DNA of 64,000 nt from Patiria miniata (lineage: Eukaryota; Echinodermata; Asteroidea; Valvatida; Asterinidae), in assembly GCF_015706575.1 (NCBI RefSeq), contig NW_024037063.1, positions 12,896,927-12,960,926 of the forward strand, given 5' to 3'. Positions 12,401 through 20,594 of this stretch are shown here, piece by piece; positions within the stretch are counted from its first letter, which is position 1, and every line of letters starts with the position of its first letter. The notes beneath the pieces were generated by a model that was given only the letters and a program-made list of their open reading frames with translations, was not told where the DNA came from and ran no database searches. The position numbers were made by a program, and so were the translations under genes.

Positions 12401-15400
12401 GGTGACGGTCACACTACAGCTTGGTTATTCTCCTCAATTCCTTTCATTCATTTGCTTCAAAATAATGTTATAACATTGGTTTAAGAAGTCGTTGCGTCTA
12501 TACGTCGTTCACATAGGTAGCATAAGGTTAGCTTTTAACCCTAACCGCCCTGAATCCTCCAAAATCCTTTTTGCAAATCGGAGGAATTTGCAGAATTGAG
12601 GTTACATGGCAAAAGTGCGTTGCTGATTTCGGAGTATGCACTGTGTCAAGGTCTTGGGCCAGACCTTGTGTTGTTTATGCTCAGCCATGCATAAATTTAG
12701 TCCTTGATTATACTTGACATCCTCCGCACTGCTCCAGGATGTCACTGCCTCTGCCTCAACCTATTGATAGTCATAGCCGGAGGATTTTGCAGGATTCAGG
12801 CAGTGGTCACCCCTCCATGGACCATATTCAAGAAATAACGGAGGAATTGGCAGGATTGAGGCTACATGTATATATGCTATTTTTCCATGAGGCCAATTGG
12901 AGGATTTTGCAGGATTGAGGCTACATCCTAGCAAAAAGGCCTAGGGAGTTGGGGTTAATAAGAGGACAAAAGTGTGATGAAGCGTTTATAAATTTGTAGT
13001 TTATAACCGGTGAGGGGCCTGTTCGCCGATAATGGCCCGAGCCGAAGGCGATGGCCATTATCGGCGCCCATGCCGAGGTTCAAGCTAAGCTAGCAGGACG
13101 TTCAATGGTTAACCACGTACTTCACCCATAGAACAATTCACACGGGGGTGTTTAATACTACCTCACGTCAACTTTTTGCTTGGCGGAGCTTTTCGTAGTG
13201 CACCACGGTCCGGGTTATGAATCAACGTCGGAAGACTTCTACTTGGTCCCATGCAAGTGGACTGATTCCTGGCATCAAGAATTAAGAATCTAGGGAAATT
13301 CTGCCTTATTTGATAGGGAACAGAGAGTTCGCACATTAATAAAATATGAGCGTCTTTGAAGGACTCAAACATGTACCAATGAGCATCTTCCATGTCAAGG
13401 AGTCACATGATAGTCACATGACTTTATGCTGGGGTCGTGTGCCAGAAACTACGGGTCTCGAGTAAAAAAAGGCAGAGTAAGGCCAAAAAAAAAAAAGTCT
13501 CCGGTTTCTGGTATGGAGCTTGCCCAAAAAGTTTTTGCTTCAAATGTCGGCTGATGACTGCAAATGGTGCCCGACTAAACTTAGTGCAAATATATGGGAG
13601 TCCAGAGAGGCCACATAAAGCTTATTCTCGACCATAACCCAATCTGAAAACACGTTAAAATTGTGCAGCAGCAGGATTGCAGTCAAACCAGTGAGGTTGG
13701 CGGTTTTGAGACATCATCTTTCATTGAAATTTTTTTTTCCATTTTGCCGACGCGCATGGCTACGGTGACGCCCGCGCATACCAGAAACCGGAGACTTTTT
13801 TTTTTGGCCTAAGCATTAGAACCACAAAGGCAATGGGGAAGAAATTGGCTATCTGGGGTTAGGGAACGTGATCACGCCAGATCGCAGCATGAATAATAAA
13901 TGCAGGCTCAGCGTGTCAGCTAGGCATTACACATGCATAGAGATCGAAGCTCTGATGAGCTTGTAAGAAACGCTGGGAATTGTGCAAGGTGCTTGCAACG
14001 TGAACGAAGTAAAACTAGAGGGCGCTAGAATTCCATTATCAAAATTTCGCTAGAGCAAGTTCGATCAACAACCGTTGGTTAAACTGTGCTAGACTCGTGA
14101 CATGGCCTACGTAGGCCTACACCTTGCGCCTGCGCACATTTATACTTTTCCCTCTTGAACAGGACCCCTGACGCCTCAGGTGTGTGGCCCAAGTTTACCG
14201 TCCCGGAGTTGGAGTACATAGGCCTGGATGTGAACCTGACAACAGGAAGAGCTCTCAAGAGCGAAGAGTGTCACTTCTGGAACGTCATTGCAGACAAGCT
14301 GAGGACTTTGCCAAGTGAGAAACAAATAAGTGAAATATTTCTGGAATAATCATGTATCAGTCAGCAACTTGAGCTTAGCGAGAAATTCGACACGGGGGCT
14401 CCCCAGGGGGAAAAATCCCGTCTGTAAAACAAATATGAAAAAGAGGGAGGTAGAACATTTTCCCACGTTGGTGACACCATTTCACTTAGCGCTTTTCCAA
14501 CATGTTACTATCCATAACAGGGGATAATCATTATTTCACTGGCTTTGTTTTTCTTCACCTTTTCAAAGTATTTATGTCATTTTTTTTCGTCATGAGGGTT
14601 TGAACGCCTCAAAACCGTTGCTTCTCCACTGCCAATCAGAGAGCAAGTTTCACCGGTTGACCCCCCCGCTCCATGACCTTTGTCTTTGTTTTACGGGTTA
14701 AACAAAAGATTTAAAAGATCTGTCGCGCCTGACCCCCACCTCCATTTGTTTTACTTGTACGTATACAAAAATACCCCCCTCTCGTAGACTGAGCATGCGT
14801 TCCAAAATAATACTACGTTAGGATGGGGTGCATCCTACGGGAAGCGACCGTGGGGGTAAAAGCAAAAATCACCGCTTCCAGCCGCCGCCCCCACCCATTC
14901 GTACAAGACACCACTATGCTTGGCAATCTACATTTTAAATTGCTGGCCCTTTTACAAAGCTGTTTCAATAGGCATGTATTATGTAAATTTTACTGGTATC
15001 TTCGTTGCCAATCCAGGAGGAAGCTGTACATCTGACCTGTGGCGTGAGACGAGCAAGGGTCGTTATTCGTGTGTCATTGAGGAGGATCTCTGTGATGCTT
15101 TAGACTGCAAAGACGAAACTCCGCAGACTTGTGGTGAGTGCTCCAGCTTATATTAGGTAGTGTCCCAGACAGCTGGCTCAGTGGAAGAGCAAGTGGTACT
15201 CTACCGAAGTTAAGTAACGTTGACTGCAGTCTTTGGCAGAGTTGCTGACTCGAGTCATGTGACTTGGACTCGAGTCGGACTCGAGTCGCTATTTTTGTGA
15301 CTTGTGACTTGACTTGTAAATACCAGCTTTGACTTGTGACTTGACTTGGACTTGCAAACAATGACTTGTGACTTGACTTGGGATTGCAAAAAATGACTTG

Positions 15401-18400
15401 TTACCAACCCAAGTCAGACGCTACTCGAGCGACCCAATACACTTTAATTAAGCTATTATACTTTTAATTAGCTTTTTCATTCCAGAAAATAGACCTCAGT
15501 GACTGAATCCAGTAAAATGAATAGTTCCCACTAGTTTAAAAAGTGTTCAATAAGACTGTCACAACAAACTACAGTTTTCAATGACCAATTGTCTCTTGCT
15601 TAATGTATTGGTTGAACAAACTTCGAAAGGAACCTTTCATGAAAAGAAAGCAGGCCTTTGTCAATTGCATGTAAAATACCGGATAGCCTTACCCATTGGT
15701 AGGCGTTTAGTATACATGAAAATTGAACAATAAAGTGTTAGTATACTACGTGTAATCGAGTGAGGAAGTCTTTTTTTCACGGTCATCTCAACATTTATTT
15801 CTACAATGTAAAGTAAATTTATTAAAGTATACAAAGGGCTAATATCCGACAGATATGTGATAAACTACAAGAATAGTAATTGTAACACATTGAAAAAGGG
15901 GAATTAAGGAGGCATGTTCAAAATAACTCGTAAGTTCACGCCAGGTTAATTCTTTTAGCTTATTACAGCTGGACAAAATAATGTGCAACTTGACGTGTTC
16001 TTGGACAAAGATACTTGTGACTTGACTTGTTTTTAGACCAAATGACTTGTGACTTGACTTGTGACTGGACCTAATGACTTGTGACTTGACTTGTGACTGG
16101 ACCTAATGACTTGTGACTTGACTTGGACTTGCAAACAATGACTTGTGACTTGACTTGGACTTGCAAAAAATGACTTGCTGCCACCTCTGGTCTTTGGATG
16201 GGAGACCACACCATGTGCTGCTTGCGTTAGCCTGCCTGGCAATATTGTGCTGGTCTGGGGCATGGCAGCCCCTTGTGCGTATAACATCTGAAAGGGGGCC
16301 ACATCCTTCGGACGGGACGTTAAGCTGGAGGTCCCGTGTGCTATATGGGATCAGTGCACGTAAAAGAACCCAGAGCACCTGTCGTGAAAGAGTAGGGGTT
16401 TACCCCGATGCCTCTGGTTCCCTCAGCTCAAAGGTGGTCCATTGAAAATCATCTTACAGATGACAAGGCTACCATCTATAAATAAAGCTGTTATTATTTT
16501 TATTATTATTATTGTGGGGAAATGGATTATGAATATACATGTAGTACCTTTAAACTAAGATCTAAACTGCTGCTTTAAGGCGAATTGTTTACAGCGCGCA
16601 CATCACCTCGGGTGCGGTAGTCGCCTTCCGCCAAACAGGAACTAGTTCTGGATCACCCTATGTTTGTAACCCTTATTTGATGTATAATTCATCTCTTGGT
16701 GATAACCCTATGTGAATTGAGTTAAGACAACAATCTTGTAATAAGACTTAGTTGAAATCAAGGGATAATGCAGATTTACTCGCATGGAAACGGCCCATAG
16801 ATACATAAGTTGTTAAGTAATACGGCCTCTTTCAGCGTCCCTAGAATGGCGTGAGGAAAAGGGCTCACGACCGCTAGCTCAGAGACATTCCTCCATGATC
16901 ACATACATGTAGTACAGCCAGGGTCCTGTTTTACTGAAGGCTCAAGCCTAGTGTTGCCTTGGGGGTTTTCTTTCGTAGTCAACAAACAATAAAACCGAGA
17001 CAGCAAGTTACAACCAAGAGTTGGCGTGTTATATTTTTGGACGTGGCCTACTGCTCCCTGACCCGGGATTCACATCCCTCACCGTTGATTCAGCGCAAGC
17101 TGACAACACCAAGTTGTCCCCCATCGTGGGATTTACTACATTATTATTAGGTGTGATAGTTGTATCATCGCCGAGGAAAGTTATGGAATTGATTACTTTA
17201 ATTTTGTTTCCTGATTCTGCCCACTAGTGTTTATTGGCCAAACTTGACTGCAAGTTAATTTTCAAAACTGAAGTTACCAAGCGATGTGGTTTGGATCCTA
17301 GCAAAGGATTTTTCTTGCAAGGTTCAACGATACAGAAACAGAAACTGACAAAGAGCCTTGAAACACAGAAGCGCAGAGGAAAACGAGGGTGGCAAAATCG
17401 GAAGGAATTGTCTTAGAAAAAGTATACAAATTGCCATTTATTATGTTACCTGACATAGAGGGTGCATTCCAAAATGTGAAAAACTGTTAAAAACTGTTGT
17501 ATATCTGGAGATTGTGCCTCGTCGCCCAGGGTCCCCGTTGTTTGATTCACCCAGATGACAATGGCAAAATTACGCCCAGTCACCCTCAATCTTCACTCTC
17601 CAATCAGGGGCCAATTTCATAGAGCTGCTTAAGCACAAAACTTGCTTAAGCACAAAAACGTCTTGCTTAATAAAATCAGGTTACCGGCCAAAACTCCATG
17701 CGATTGTTGTGCTAAGTAAACAACAGCTAAATACCAGTCACAAGCAATGTACATCACATGGAGTTTTGGCCGGTAACCTTATTTTACTAAGCAATGTTTT
17801 TTCGTGCTTAAGCAAATTTTCTGCTTAAGCAGCTCTATGAAATTGGGCCCTCCCATTTATTGATTCCAGTCCCCAAATGACCGTTGATGTGTGAAGATTG
17901 AGGGTGACTCCATGGGTATTTTGTCACTGTCATCTGGGTGGATCAAACAACACCCTAAATACAGATTGGTTGAAATAACCAATATATCGGTAGATATGTG
18001 TAAGTAAAGTAAAGTCTGTCCCGAGCAAATGTGGCTCATCAGGCCGGCGTTTATCTCCGGTTTCAGTAGCATGAAACGACTGAGAATATTTCTACTCCCC
18101 CTGGATGGGATGCTAGTCCATCGCAGGTTAATCCCAGCTAATGCCGGTACCCATTTATACTCCTGGGTCGAGAGGGGCAAGTGCGGGTGAAGTGCCTTGC
18201 CCAAGGACACAATATATGACCAGCAGCTGGATTTGAACCCCGGACCCTCTGATCATGAGTCACAAACCCTAACCACTAGGCCACACTCGGTAGATATGTG
18301 TCCAACCAATATATTGGTTGGATTACCTACCAATATTTGGCTGTTTCAACCACTTTGCTGGTTATTTCAACCAATACATTGGTTGAAACAACCACGAACG

Positions 18401-19789
18401 GGTAGGTAATTCAGCCAATATTTTGGTTGGAGACAAATCTACCGATATATTGGTTATTTCAATCTGTTTTTAGGGTGAACGGGACCCTGGCCGACTAGGC
18501 ACAATCTCCTTATAGTGAACAGGGCCGTACCGCTACATAAATTTACAAGAAACTTTTATAATATCATTGCAAAAAAGTTCCCTACTTGTTCTTTAACGAT
18601 AATATTGTTGTGAACTTTAAAAATCCCGAATACACTCAGACTAACCTTGAGTTGAATATAGACCGTCCGATAAACACGTTGACAAACAACTACGAAATTT
18701 GACATTTGACTTACTTTTAAAAAAAAATGAATGCATTAAATCTTTTAGCCCGAATTTTCTCAAAAATTTGATAAATCATATCTGTTGCGTTTTAGTGAAG
18801 TTGGAATTGCTTTCATTTTCAACTTGTAATGTTTTGAAGAACACCACTTTTAAACAGTAAGTCAAATGTAAAATTCGTAGTCGTTTGTCAACGTGTTTTT
18901 CCTTCTCCTTGATATAAATTTCCAAGAAACTTTTATAATATCTTTGACGAAAAGTTGCCTAGTTGTATAGTTTGACGATAATATTTTAGTATACAAATAA
19001 TGAATGTTTTTGAGTGCAATGGTAAGAATAATTTCATGAGGTGACAGATGAAATGTTCCATTCCACGAGGCGAAGCCGAGTGGAATGGAACATTTCATCT
19101 GTCAGTGAGACTGTCACCGAATGAAATTATTCTTTCTATTGCACGAACGTGAAACATTCATTATTTGTTTTATATAACACCTAAAGAAATCCTCGTCATC
19201 AGACTGGTTGACTTTTAATAGCCAATTTATTCAAGTTAAAAATTGTTTGCAAGTTTGACAAGTTCAGAGTAATCATATATAATTTATGCAAACTGTTCAA
19301 CAGGTTGAGAACTATCATATCCAATTTATCTCAATTTAAAACTTTTCCATAAGTTTAGAACTTAAACAGTTCAATAATTTCAGAACTTTTCTTGCCAATT
19401 TAAACACCACAGCGCCACCTTCGGCAACATTTGCAGTGACAGTGCAATGGTACTTCTAATCACAGTGCAATAGTACTTCCATTGCACTGTGCGCTGCGCG
19501 CCACGCGCGCGCCCTGCATTGGTACGAATAATTCAATGACATGTGATCAACAATCCACCAATCAGATGATGGGGATTTATTCAGGTGTTGTATAATAAAT
19601 TATAAACAACCCAAACATTCTGAATATAGACTGTCTGGTTACTTTCTCTTTTTCCCTCTACTTTGATCAACTGCTCATAACTCGTTTCCCCTTTTTATAT
19701 TTTTGACTTCAGCTGCGGGAGGGGTGTTCGCCATGAAACTTCTAATGGCTGCCGTTGCTTTCGTGAGTTTGATCGTGGCCAAGCAGTAA
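309..19789 (+). CDS. Cholinesterase/carboxylesterase (AChE-like), 3' nine exons, probably GPI-anchored
   Basis: Nine exons join in frame (309-468, 1637-1714, 4824-4942, 7186-7347, 8264-8522, 11317-11707, 14163-14314, 15017-15133, 19713-19789) to give 504 residues and a stop; every junction is GT-AG and phases match. The 5' exons lie left of the window. The product is an alpha/beta-hydrolase serine esterase. Visible are the oxyanion region [10 protein letters not shown], nucleophile elbow FGESAG, acid segment STRDEGTVF and histidine segment [12 protein letters not shown]. Cysteine pairs match the cholinesterase disulfides: VGC...LLDCLR, and FACGTDR with EECHFW. A 38-residue segment with five Cys and a hydrophobic C-terminus follow, so an extracellular membrane-tethered enzyme is inferred. 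Spacing around the triad resembles acetylcholinesterase more than vertebrate liver carboxylesterase. Substrate cannot be fixed because the choline-site Trp would lie in the missing N-terminal part. Confidence 0.93.
640..1140. mobile_element. TTAA-flanked MITE, family AGCTATAGTCC
   Basis: Flanked by TTAA at 636-639 and 1141-1144, with terminal inverted repeats AGCTATAGTCCATCATTTG and CAAATGATGGACTTGGGCT. A second full copy is at 47670-48120 and a truncated one at about 58855-59100. It fills most of the intron between esterase exons a and b. No coding capacity is visible. Confidence 0.75.
1637..1714 (+). CDS. Esterase exon b (GNVGLRD segment)
   Basis: Short 78-bp exon encoding [19 protein letters not shown] and IKNNIA, the highly conserved PGNxGLxDQxxALxWVxxNI block of carboxylesterases. 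The preceding acceptor is ...GAATAG and the donor is GTTAGT. Both ends are phase 1. Confidence 0.92.
1715..2412. other. Intron segment without recognised feature
   Basis: Start of the intron after esterase exon b. I see no exon, SINE box or terminal repeat here. Short open frames lack splice-compatible conserved motifs. Confidence 0.4.
2416..2800 (+). mobile_element. PIF/Harbinger-like MITE, copy 1
   Basis: Starts GGCCAAAAAAAAAAATATTC and ends in its imperfect complement TTTTTTGGCC. It is flanked by the 3-bp duplication TTA (2413-2415, 2801-2803), typical of PIF/Harbinger. Sub-terminal CGGTCTCTGGTCAG occurs at both ends. The interior holds several CCTTGGTGC-type repeats and AGAGGGCGCTGTTGGAGCTA. 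There is no transposase. Confidence 0.82.
3174..3556 (-). mobile_element. PIF/Harbinger-like MITE, copy 2 (inverted)
   Basis: Same family as 2416-2800 in opposite orientation, flanked by TAA duplications (3171-3173, 3557-3559). With copy 1 it forms a 380-bp inverted repeat separated by about 370 bp, so the intron transcript could fold into a long stem. Confidence 0.82.
3775..4060 (+). mobile_element. tRNA-derived SINE-like copy
   Basis: A pol III B-box-like GGTTCGATTCC at 3835-3845 follows GTCGAGTTTGGGGCACTAGT, and the body continues with CTCGGAAAGCACTGACATGA. Related fragments of the body lie just upstream at 3615-3670. Boundaries are approximate. Confidence 0.45.
4251..4575. mobile_element. 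piggyBac-like MITE (TTAA, CCCTTACTCT ends)
   Basis: TTAA at 4247-4250 and 4576-4579 flank a 325-bp element that starts CCCTTACTCT and ends GGGTAAGGG. TTAA duplications with CCC...GGG ends are characteristic of piggyBac-type elements. Confidence 0.62.
4824..4942 (+). CDS. Esterase exon c (catalytic serine)
   Basis: Encodes [20 protein letters not shown] followed by a helix ending in NAIME. GESAG carries the nucleophilic Ser. The acceptor is TTCAACAG and the donor GTGAGG; the exon ends in phase 0. Confidence 0.94.
5044..5551 (-). mobile_element. TTAA-flanked MITE, family K, full copy
   Basis: Bounded by TTAA at 5040-5043 and 5552-5555, with AGGGAATATACATCATTTGC at one end and TTGTATTTTCCCT at the other. 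It has the internal inverted motif CTGGTTCCCTGAC / GTCAGGGAACCAG. It lies in the intron after the catalytic-serine exon. Confidence 0.8.
5800..6814. mobile_element. Large foldback element with CCTAGACTT ends
   Basis: The two ends share CCTAGACTT...CAAGTCCTTGGAT in inverted orientation. Inside it, 5960-6195 and 6205-6460 are near-perfect reverse complements (over 200 bp per arm) around a short spacer at about 6195-6205. The right third (6460-6760) is not part of the stem. No transposase and no clear target duplication; superfamily not assigned. Confidence 0.7.
7186..7347 (+). CDS. Esterase exon d
   Basis: Begins [13 protein letters not shown], continuing the SG after the nucleophile helix, and contains VGC and LLDCLR, the spacing of the second cholinesterase disulfide. 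It is 54 codons, phase 0 at both ends, with acceptor CTTATGCAG and donor GTATGT. Confidence 0.9.
7430..7487. repeat. G-rich tract with GGATCCAGGA-type hAT fragment
   Basis: Two poly-G runs flank GCAGGGGTGGATCCAGGATT. A similar sequence starts the element at 27,996. This looks like fragments of a hAT-type terminus (CAGGGGCGGATCCAGG) degenerated into G tracts. Confidence 0.4.
7575..8088 (+). mobile_element. TTAA-flanked MITE, family K, full copy
   Basis: TTAA at 7571-7574 and 8089-8092. The left end AGGGAAAATACAACATTTGC and right end GCAAATGATGTATATTCCCT are inverted repeats. Opposite orientation to the copy at 5044-5551. Confidence 0.82.
8264..8522 (+). CDS. Esterase exon e (catalytic glutamate)
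   Basis: Encodes [18 protein letters not shown] and then [15 protein letters not shown], in which the Glu of DEG is the acid of the triad. A T-rich tract and CATTCAAG precede the start. A second acceptor 11 bp downstream (ATCAG) would break the frame, so 8264 is preferred. The donor is GTAAGA. Confidence 0.92.
8687..8710. repeat. Poly-G tract
   Basis: Run of more than 20 G with one interruption in the intron after exon e. Similar tracts are at 9167-9183, 24659-24677, 24799-24815 and 28121-28139. Confidence 0.7.
8810..9106 (+). mobile_element. tRNA-derived SINE
   Basis: Pol III A-box-like TGGTCCAATGGTTACGG and B-box GGTTCGAACC at the correct spacing form the tRNA head. The body has TTGGGCAAGACACTTTAC and ends AAGCGCTATATAAGCAC followed by an ATT microsatellite, the LINE-type tail common in deuterostome SINEs. 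Confidence 0.82.
9150..10863 (+). mobile_element. LINE reverse-transcriptase 3' remnant, interrupted
   Basis: Fragments read as the RT C-terminal region: [15 protein letters not shown], then [14 protein letters not shown] after a frame change, ILDYCPL, then (after the MITE at 9463-9706) [20 protein letters not shown]. The 3' UTR ends CGAATAAAGTATTG plus an ATT repeat at 10,842-10,861, the usual tail of CR1/L2-type elements. It is frameshifted and dead. Confidence 0.72.
9463..9706. mobile_element. Palindromic MITE, family GGGCCAATTTCATAG
   Basis: Whole element is an inverted repeat: starts GGGCCAATTTCATAGAGCTG and ends CAGCTCTATGAAATTGGGCC, with arms covering TTGCTTAAGCACAAAA and TGGCTGGTAACC. 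It is inserted into the LINE at 9150-10863, so it is younger than that LINE. Confidence 0.82.
10868..11150. repeat. Uncharacterised repeat sharing ATTGGTCGAGA with 11,757
   Basis: Contains GATTGGTCGAGACTCGATCA and CACGTGGCCGG, closely matched at 11757-11785. Inverted pieces such as GGTCCATTAAC and TAATGGACC suggest a decayed foldback repeat. Not assigned. Confidence 0.4.
11317..11707 (+). CDS. Esterase exon f (catalytic histidine)
   Basis: Largest exon of the set, 391 bp. It starts [18 protein letters not shown] and carries [12 protein letters not shown], a Cys matching the third cholinesterase disulfide, then [18 protein letters not shown] with the catalytic His. The donor is GTGAGT at 11708. 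It ends in phase 2. Confidence 0.94.
11727..12270. repeat. Uncharacterised repeat, TGGTCTTAAAC motif
   Basis: Shares CACGTGGCCGG with 10,868 and repeats CTGGTCTTAAAC at about 11,816 and 12,206. It lies in the intron after exon f. Boundaries are approximate and no coding sequence is seen. Confidence 0.35.
12539..12954. mobile_element. piggyBac-like MITE, copy 1 (CCCTAACCGCC)
   Basis: TTAA at 12535-12538 and 12955-12958 flank an element that starts CCCTAACCGCCCTGAATCC and ends GGAGTTGGGG. It is rich in GGAGGAATTTGCAGGATTGAGG-like units. A sister copy sits in RCC2 intron 1 at 33137-33556. Confidence 0.75.
13025..13065. repeat. GC-rich hairpin
   Basis: GCCGATAATGGCC pairs perfectly with GGCCATTATCGGC around a 15-base loop. 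It is isolated in intron DNA; 13,066-13,480 holds nothing else recognised. Confidence 0.6.
13481..13809. mobile_element. PIF/Harbinger-like MITE, second subfamily
   Basis: Starts GGCCAAAAAAAAAAAAGTCT and ends in TTTTGGCC, flanked by TAA duplications (13478-13480, 13810-13812). Sub-terminal CTCCGGTTTCTGGTATG faces CATACCAGAAACCGGAG. The interior differs from the 2416 family, so it is a separate subfamily. Confidence 0.78.
14163..14314 (+). CDS. Esterase exon g (end of catalytic domain)
   Basis: Encodes [19 protein letters not shown] and [17 protein letters not shown]. This is the usual C-terminal block of the fold (WPxF...CxFW). The Cys in EECHFW is the partner expected for the Cys of the previous exon. 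The donor is GTGAGA; reading past it reaches a stop at 14347. Confidence 0.9.
14315..15016. other. Intron without recognised feature
   Basis: Between esterase exons g and h I find no repeat terminus, SINE box or conserved reading frame. Confidence 0.4.
15017..15133 (+). CDS. Esterase exon h (Cys-rich linker)
   Basis: Phase-compatible 117-bp exon with acceptor AATCCAG and donor GTGAGTG. It adds 38 residues outside the hydrolase fold with five cysteines (GSC, YSC, DLC, LDC, QTC) and many acidic residues. I do not recognise the motif as a named domain. An odd cysteine number could allow intermolecular disulfides, as in cholinesterase oligomers; this is inference. Confidence 0.72.
15165..16505 (+). 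mobile_element. 5S-rRNA-derived SINE, split by a hAT element
   Basis: 15,205-15,236 reads CCGAAGTTAAGTAACG and onward like the 5S rRNA internal promoter (GAAGCTAAGCAG), and resumes after the insert at 16,190 as TTGGATGGGAGACCAC, the 5S C-box region. The body continues with CATCCTTCGGACGGGACGTT and GTGCACGTAAAAGAACCC, then an ATT tail to about 16,505. The same body, inverted, is in the SINE at 42,959-43,382. The 5S-type head suggests a SINE3-class element. Confidence 0.72.
15237..16189. mobile_element. Non-autonomous hAT element with 8-bp duplication
   Basis: Flanked by the direct repeat GTCTTTGG (15229-15236 and 16190-16197). The ends are CAGAGTTGCTGACTCGAGTC and the inverse of CAGAGGTGGCAGCAAGTCA, typical hAT termini. 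Sub-terminal zones are arrays of TGACTTGTGACTTGACTTG on one side and CTCGAGTC on the other. No transposase is left in the 953 bp. Confidence 0.85.
16506..17506. other. Intron segment without recognised feature
   Basis: No exon-like or repeat-terminus sequence recognised. Three overlapping short open frames near 16,959-17,416 show no family signature. Confidence 0.4.
17605..17850. mobile_element. Palindromic MITE, family GGGCCAATTTCATAG
   Basis: Nearly identical to the copy at 9463-9706 (same AAGCACAAAAACGTCTTGC and TACCAGTCACAAGCAATG segments), which suggests recent activity. Nested in the 17507-18509 element. Confidence 0.82.
18002..18286 (-). mobile_element. tRNA-derived SINE with 15-bp target duplication
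   Basis: Read on the minus strand: A-box-like TGGCCTAGTGGTTAGGG, B-box GGGTTCAAATCC, then TTGGGCAAGGCACTTCACCC and GCGATGGACTAGCATCCCAT. It is flanked by perfect duplications TCGGTAGATATGTGT at 17987-18001 and 18287-18301. A partial copy of the same SINE is at about 36,010-36,200. Confidence 0.88.
18640..18905. repeat. Inverted repeat, AACACGTTGACAAAC arms
   Basis: About 45-bp arms at about 18,670 and 18,855-18,900 (AACACGTTGACAAAC...CATTTGACTTACT against its complement) enclose AT-rich DNA. Outside, AAGAAACTTTTATAATATC occurs at 18,548 and 18,922. Possibly a small foldback MITE. Confidence 0.5.
18990..19595 (+). repeat. Two-module repeat R, copy A
   Basis: The left module is a hairpin around GGAATGGAACATTTCATCTGTC. 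The right module has ends TATAACACC...TCATCAGACTGG and TCAGATGATGGGGATTTATT with CAGGTGTTGTATA. The inverted copy B is at 23505-24030, preserving both modules in the same order, so the pair behaves as one repeat unit. Confidence 0.65.
19713..19789 (+). CDS. Esterase last exon (GPI-signal-like tail)
   Basis: After the acceptor GACTTCAG the frame continues [20 protein letters not shown] and IVAKQ, then TAA. Small residues followed by a hydrophobic C-terminus and no cytoplasmic tail is the standard shape of a GPI-anchor addition signal, as in the H-type tails of AChE. A poly(A) signal follows 63 bp after the stop. Confidence 0.75.
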
Positions 19790-19852
19790 ATGGTTGGAAG
19801 AAAGATGGCGGATCTGCAAAAAAATGCAGTAAGTAGCAAATGCAATGAGCTT

Positions 19853-19858
19853 AATAAA
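19853..19858 (+). promoter_or_regulatory. Poly(A) signal AATAAA of the esterase gene
   Basis: Canonical AATAAA shortly after the stop codon of the esterase. The next base begins the inverted-repeat element at 19860, so the cleavage site would fall inside that element. Confidence 0.55.
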
Positions 19859-19859
19859 A

Positions 19860-20365
19860 CGTCACCGACACCACGAAGTAACACTCATGTACATACCGGT
19901 AAAAACTAGCAATCGGAGAAAACGGCATCTAAAGTTGAACGCCTTCTAAAACAACACTTTGCGTCAAAACGACAGAGTATTTTCAGTTGGGTTTCTCGTT
20001 GTGGACACTTGATGAATTGAATTTATTAAATCTGCTGTTTTTCACCCGTTTGTGTATTAAATAAACAAGAAATAAGAGAAAAAAGATGAGTGTTAGTTCG
20101 TGAAACCGAAAAAGCTGCGAAACTAAATTTTAGTTTTCACGAAGTAACACTCTTCAATATATACAGCACGAGGAAAGTGCAACTGTCACTTTTGCGCAAA
20201 AGTTGCCATGGATACTTAGCGTAATTATTAAAGTAAAGCTCTTGAAGCTTTGAAACTTCGTGCAATGGTAGGCCTTGATGAATAATGTTTAAAAATCAAA
20301 AAAACTGAAAATCGAAAAAAATATGGTTTAATACGGTAGAGTGTTACTTCGTGGTGTCGGTGACG
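19860..20365. mobile_element. MITE in esterase 3' UTR with 27-bp perfect ends
   Basis: CGTCACCGACACCACGAAGT at 19860 and its complement at 20339-20365 are perfect over 27 bp. Related AGTGTTAGTTCGTG / CACGAAGTAACACTC motifs recur inverted near 20,090 and 20,140. Flanks are A-rich and give no unambiguous target duplication. Confidence 0.65.
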
Positions 20366-20594
20366 AAAATAAAAATAAAATACTTCTATGGTGTATACTG
20401 ATACTTCATTTGTGATTGTTTTCTGCCTCTTCTGAGATTTTGGAATGCCGAAAAATTAAGGATTTTTGTTATTGTACTGGATGTTAACTTATAATTATTT
20501 CTTTTGATTTGTTTCGAATAGAACCTCCTCCCCGAAGTGTGTTGGTCTGTAGAAATATCCAACTGCACACCTTTGATGTACCGCTATCGCCCTG

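Larger units (their letters stand above)
17507..18509. mobile_element. Foldback host element carrying two nested insertions
   Basis: Ends GGAGATTGTGCCTCGTCG and the inverse of GGAGATTGTGCCTAGTCG, followed by CCAGGGTCCC on both sides. The interior is also inverted: CACCCAGATGACA / TGTCATCTGGGTG and ACCCTCAATCTTC / GAAGATTGAGGGT. It holds the palindromic MITE at 17605-17850 and the SINE at 18002-18286. ACCAATAT/ATATTGGT motifs crowd 17,975-18,470. Confidence 0.75.
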
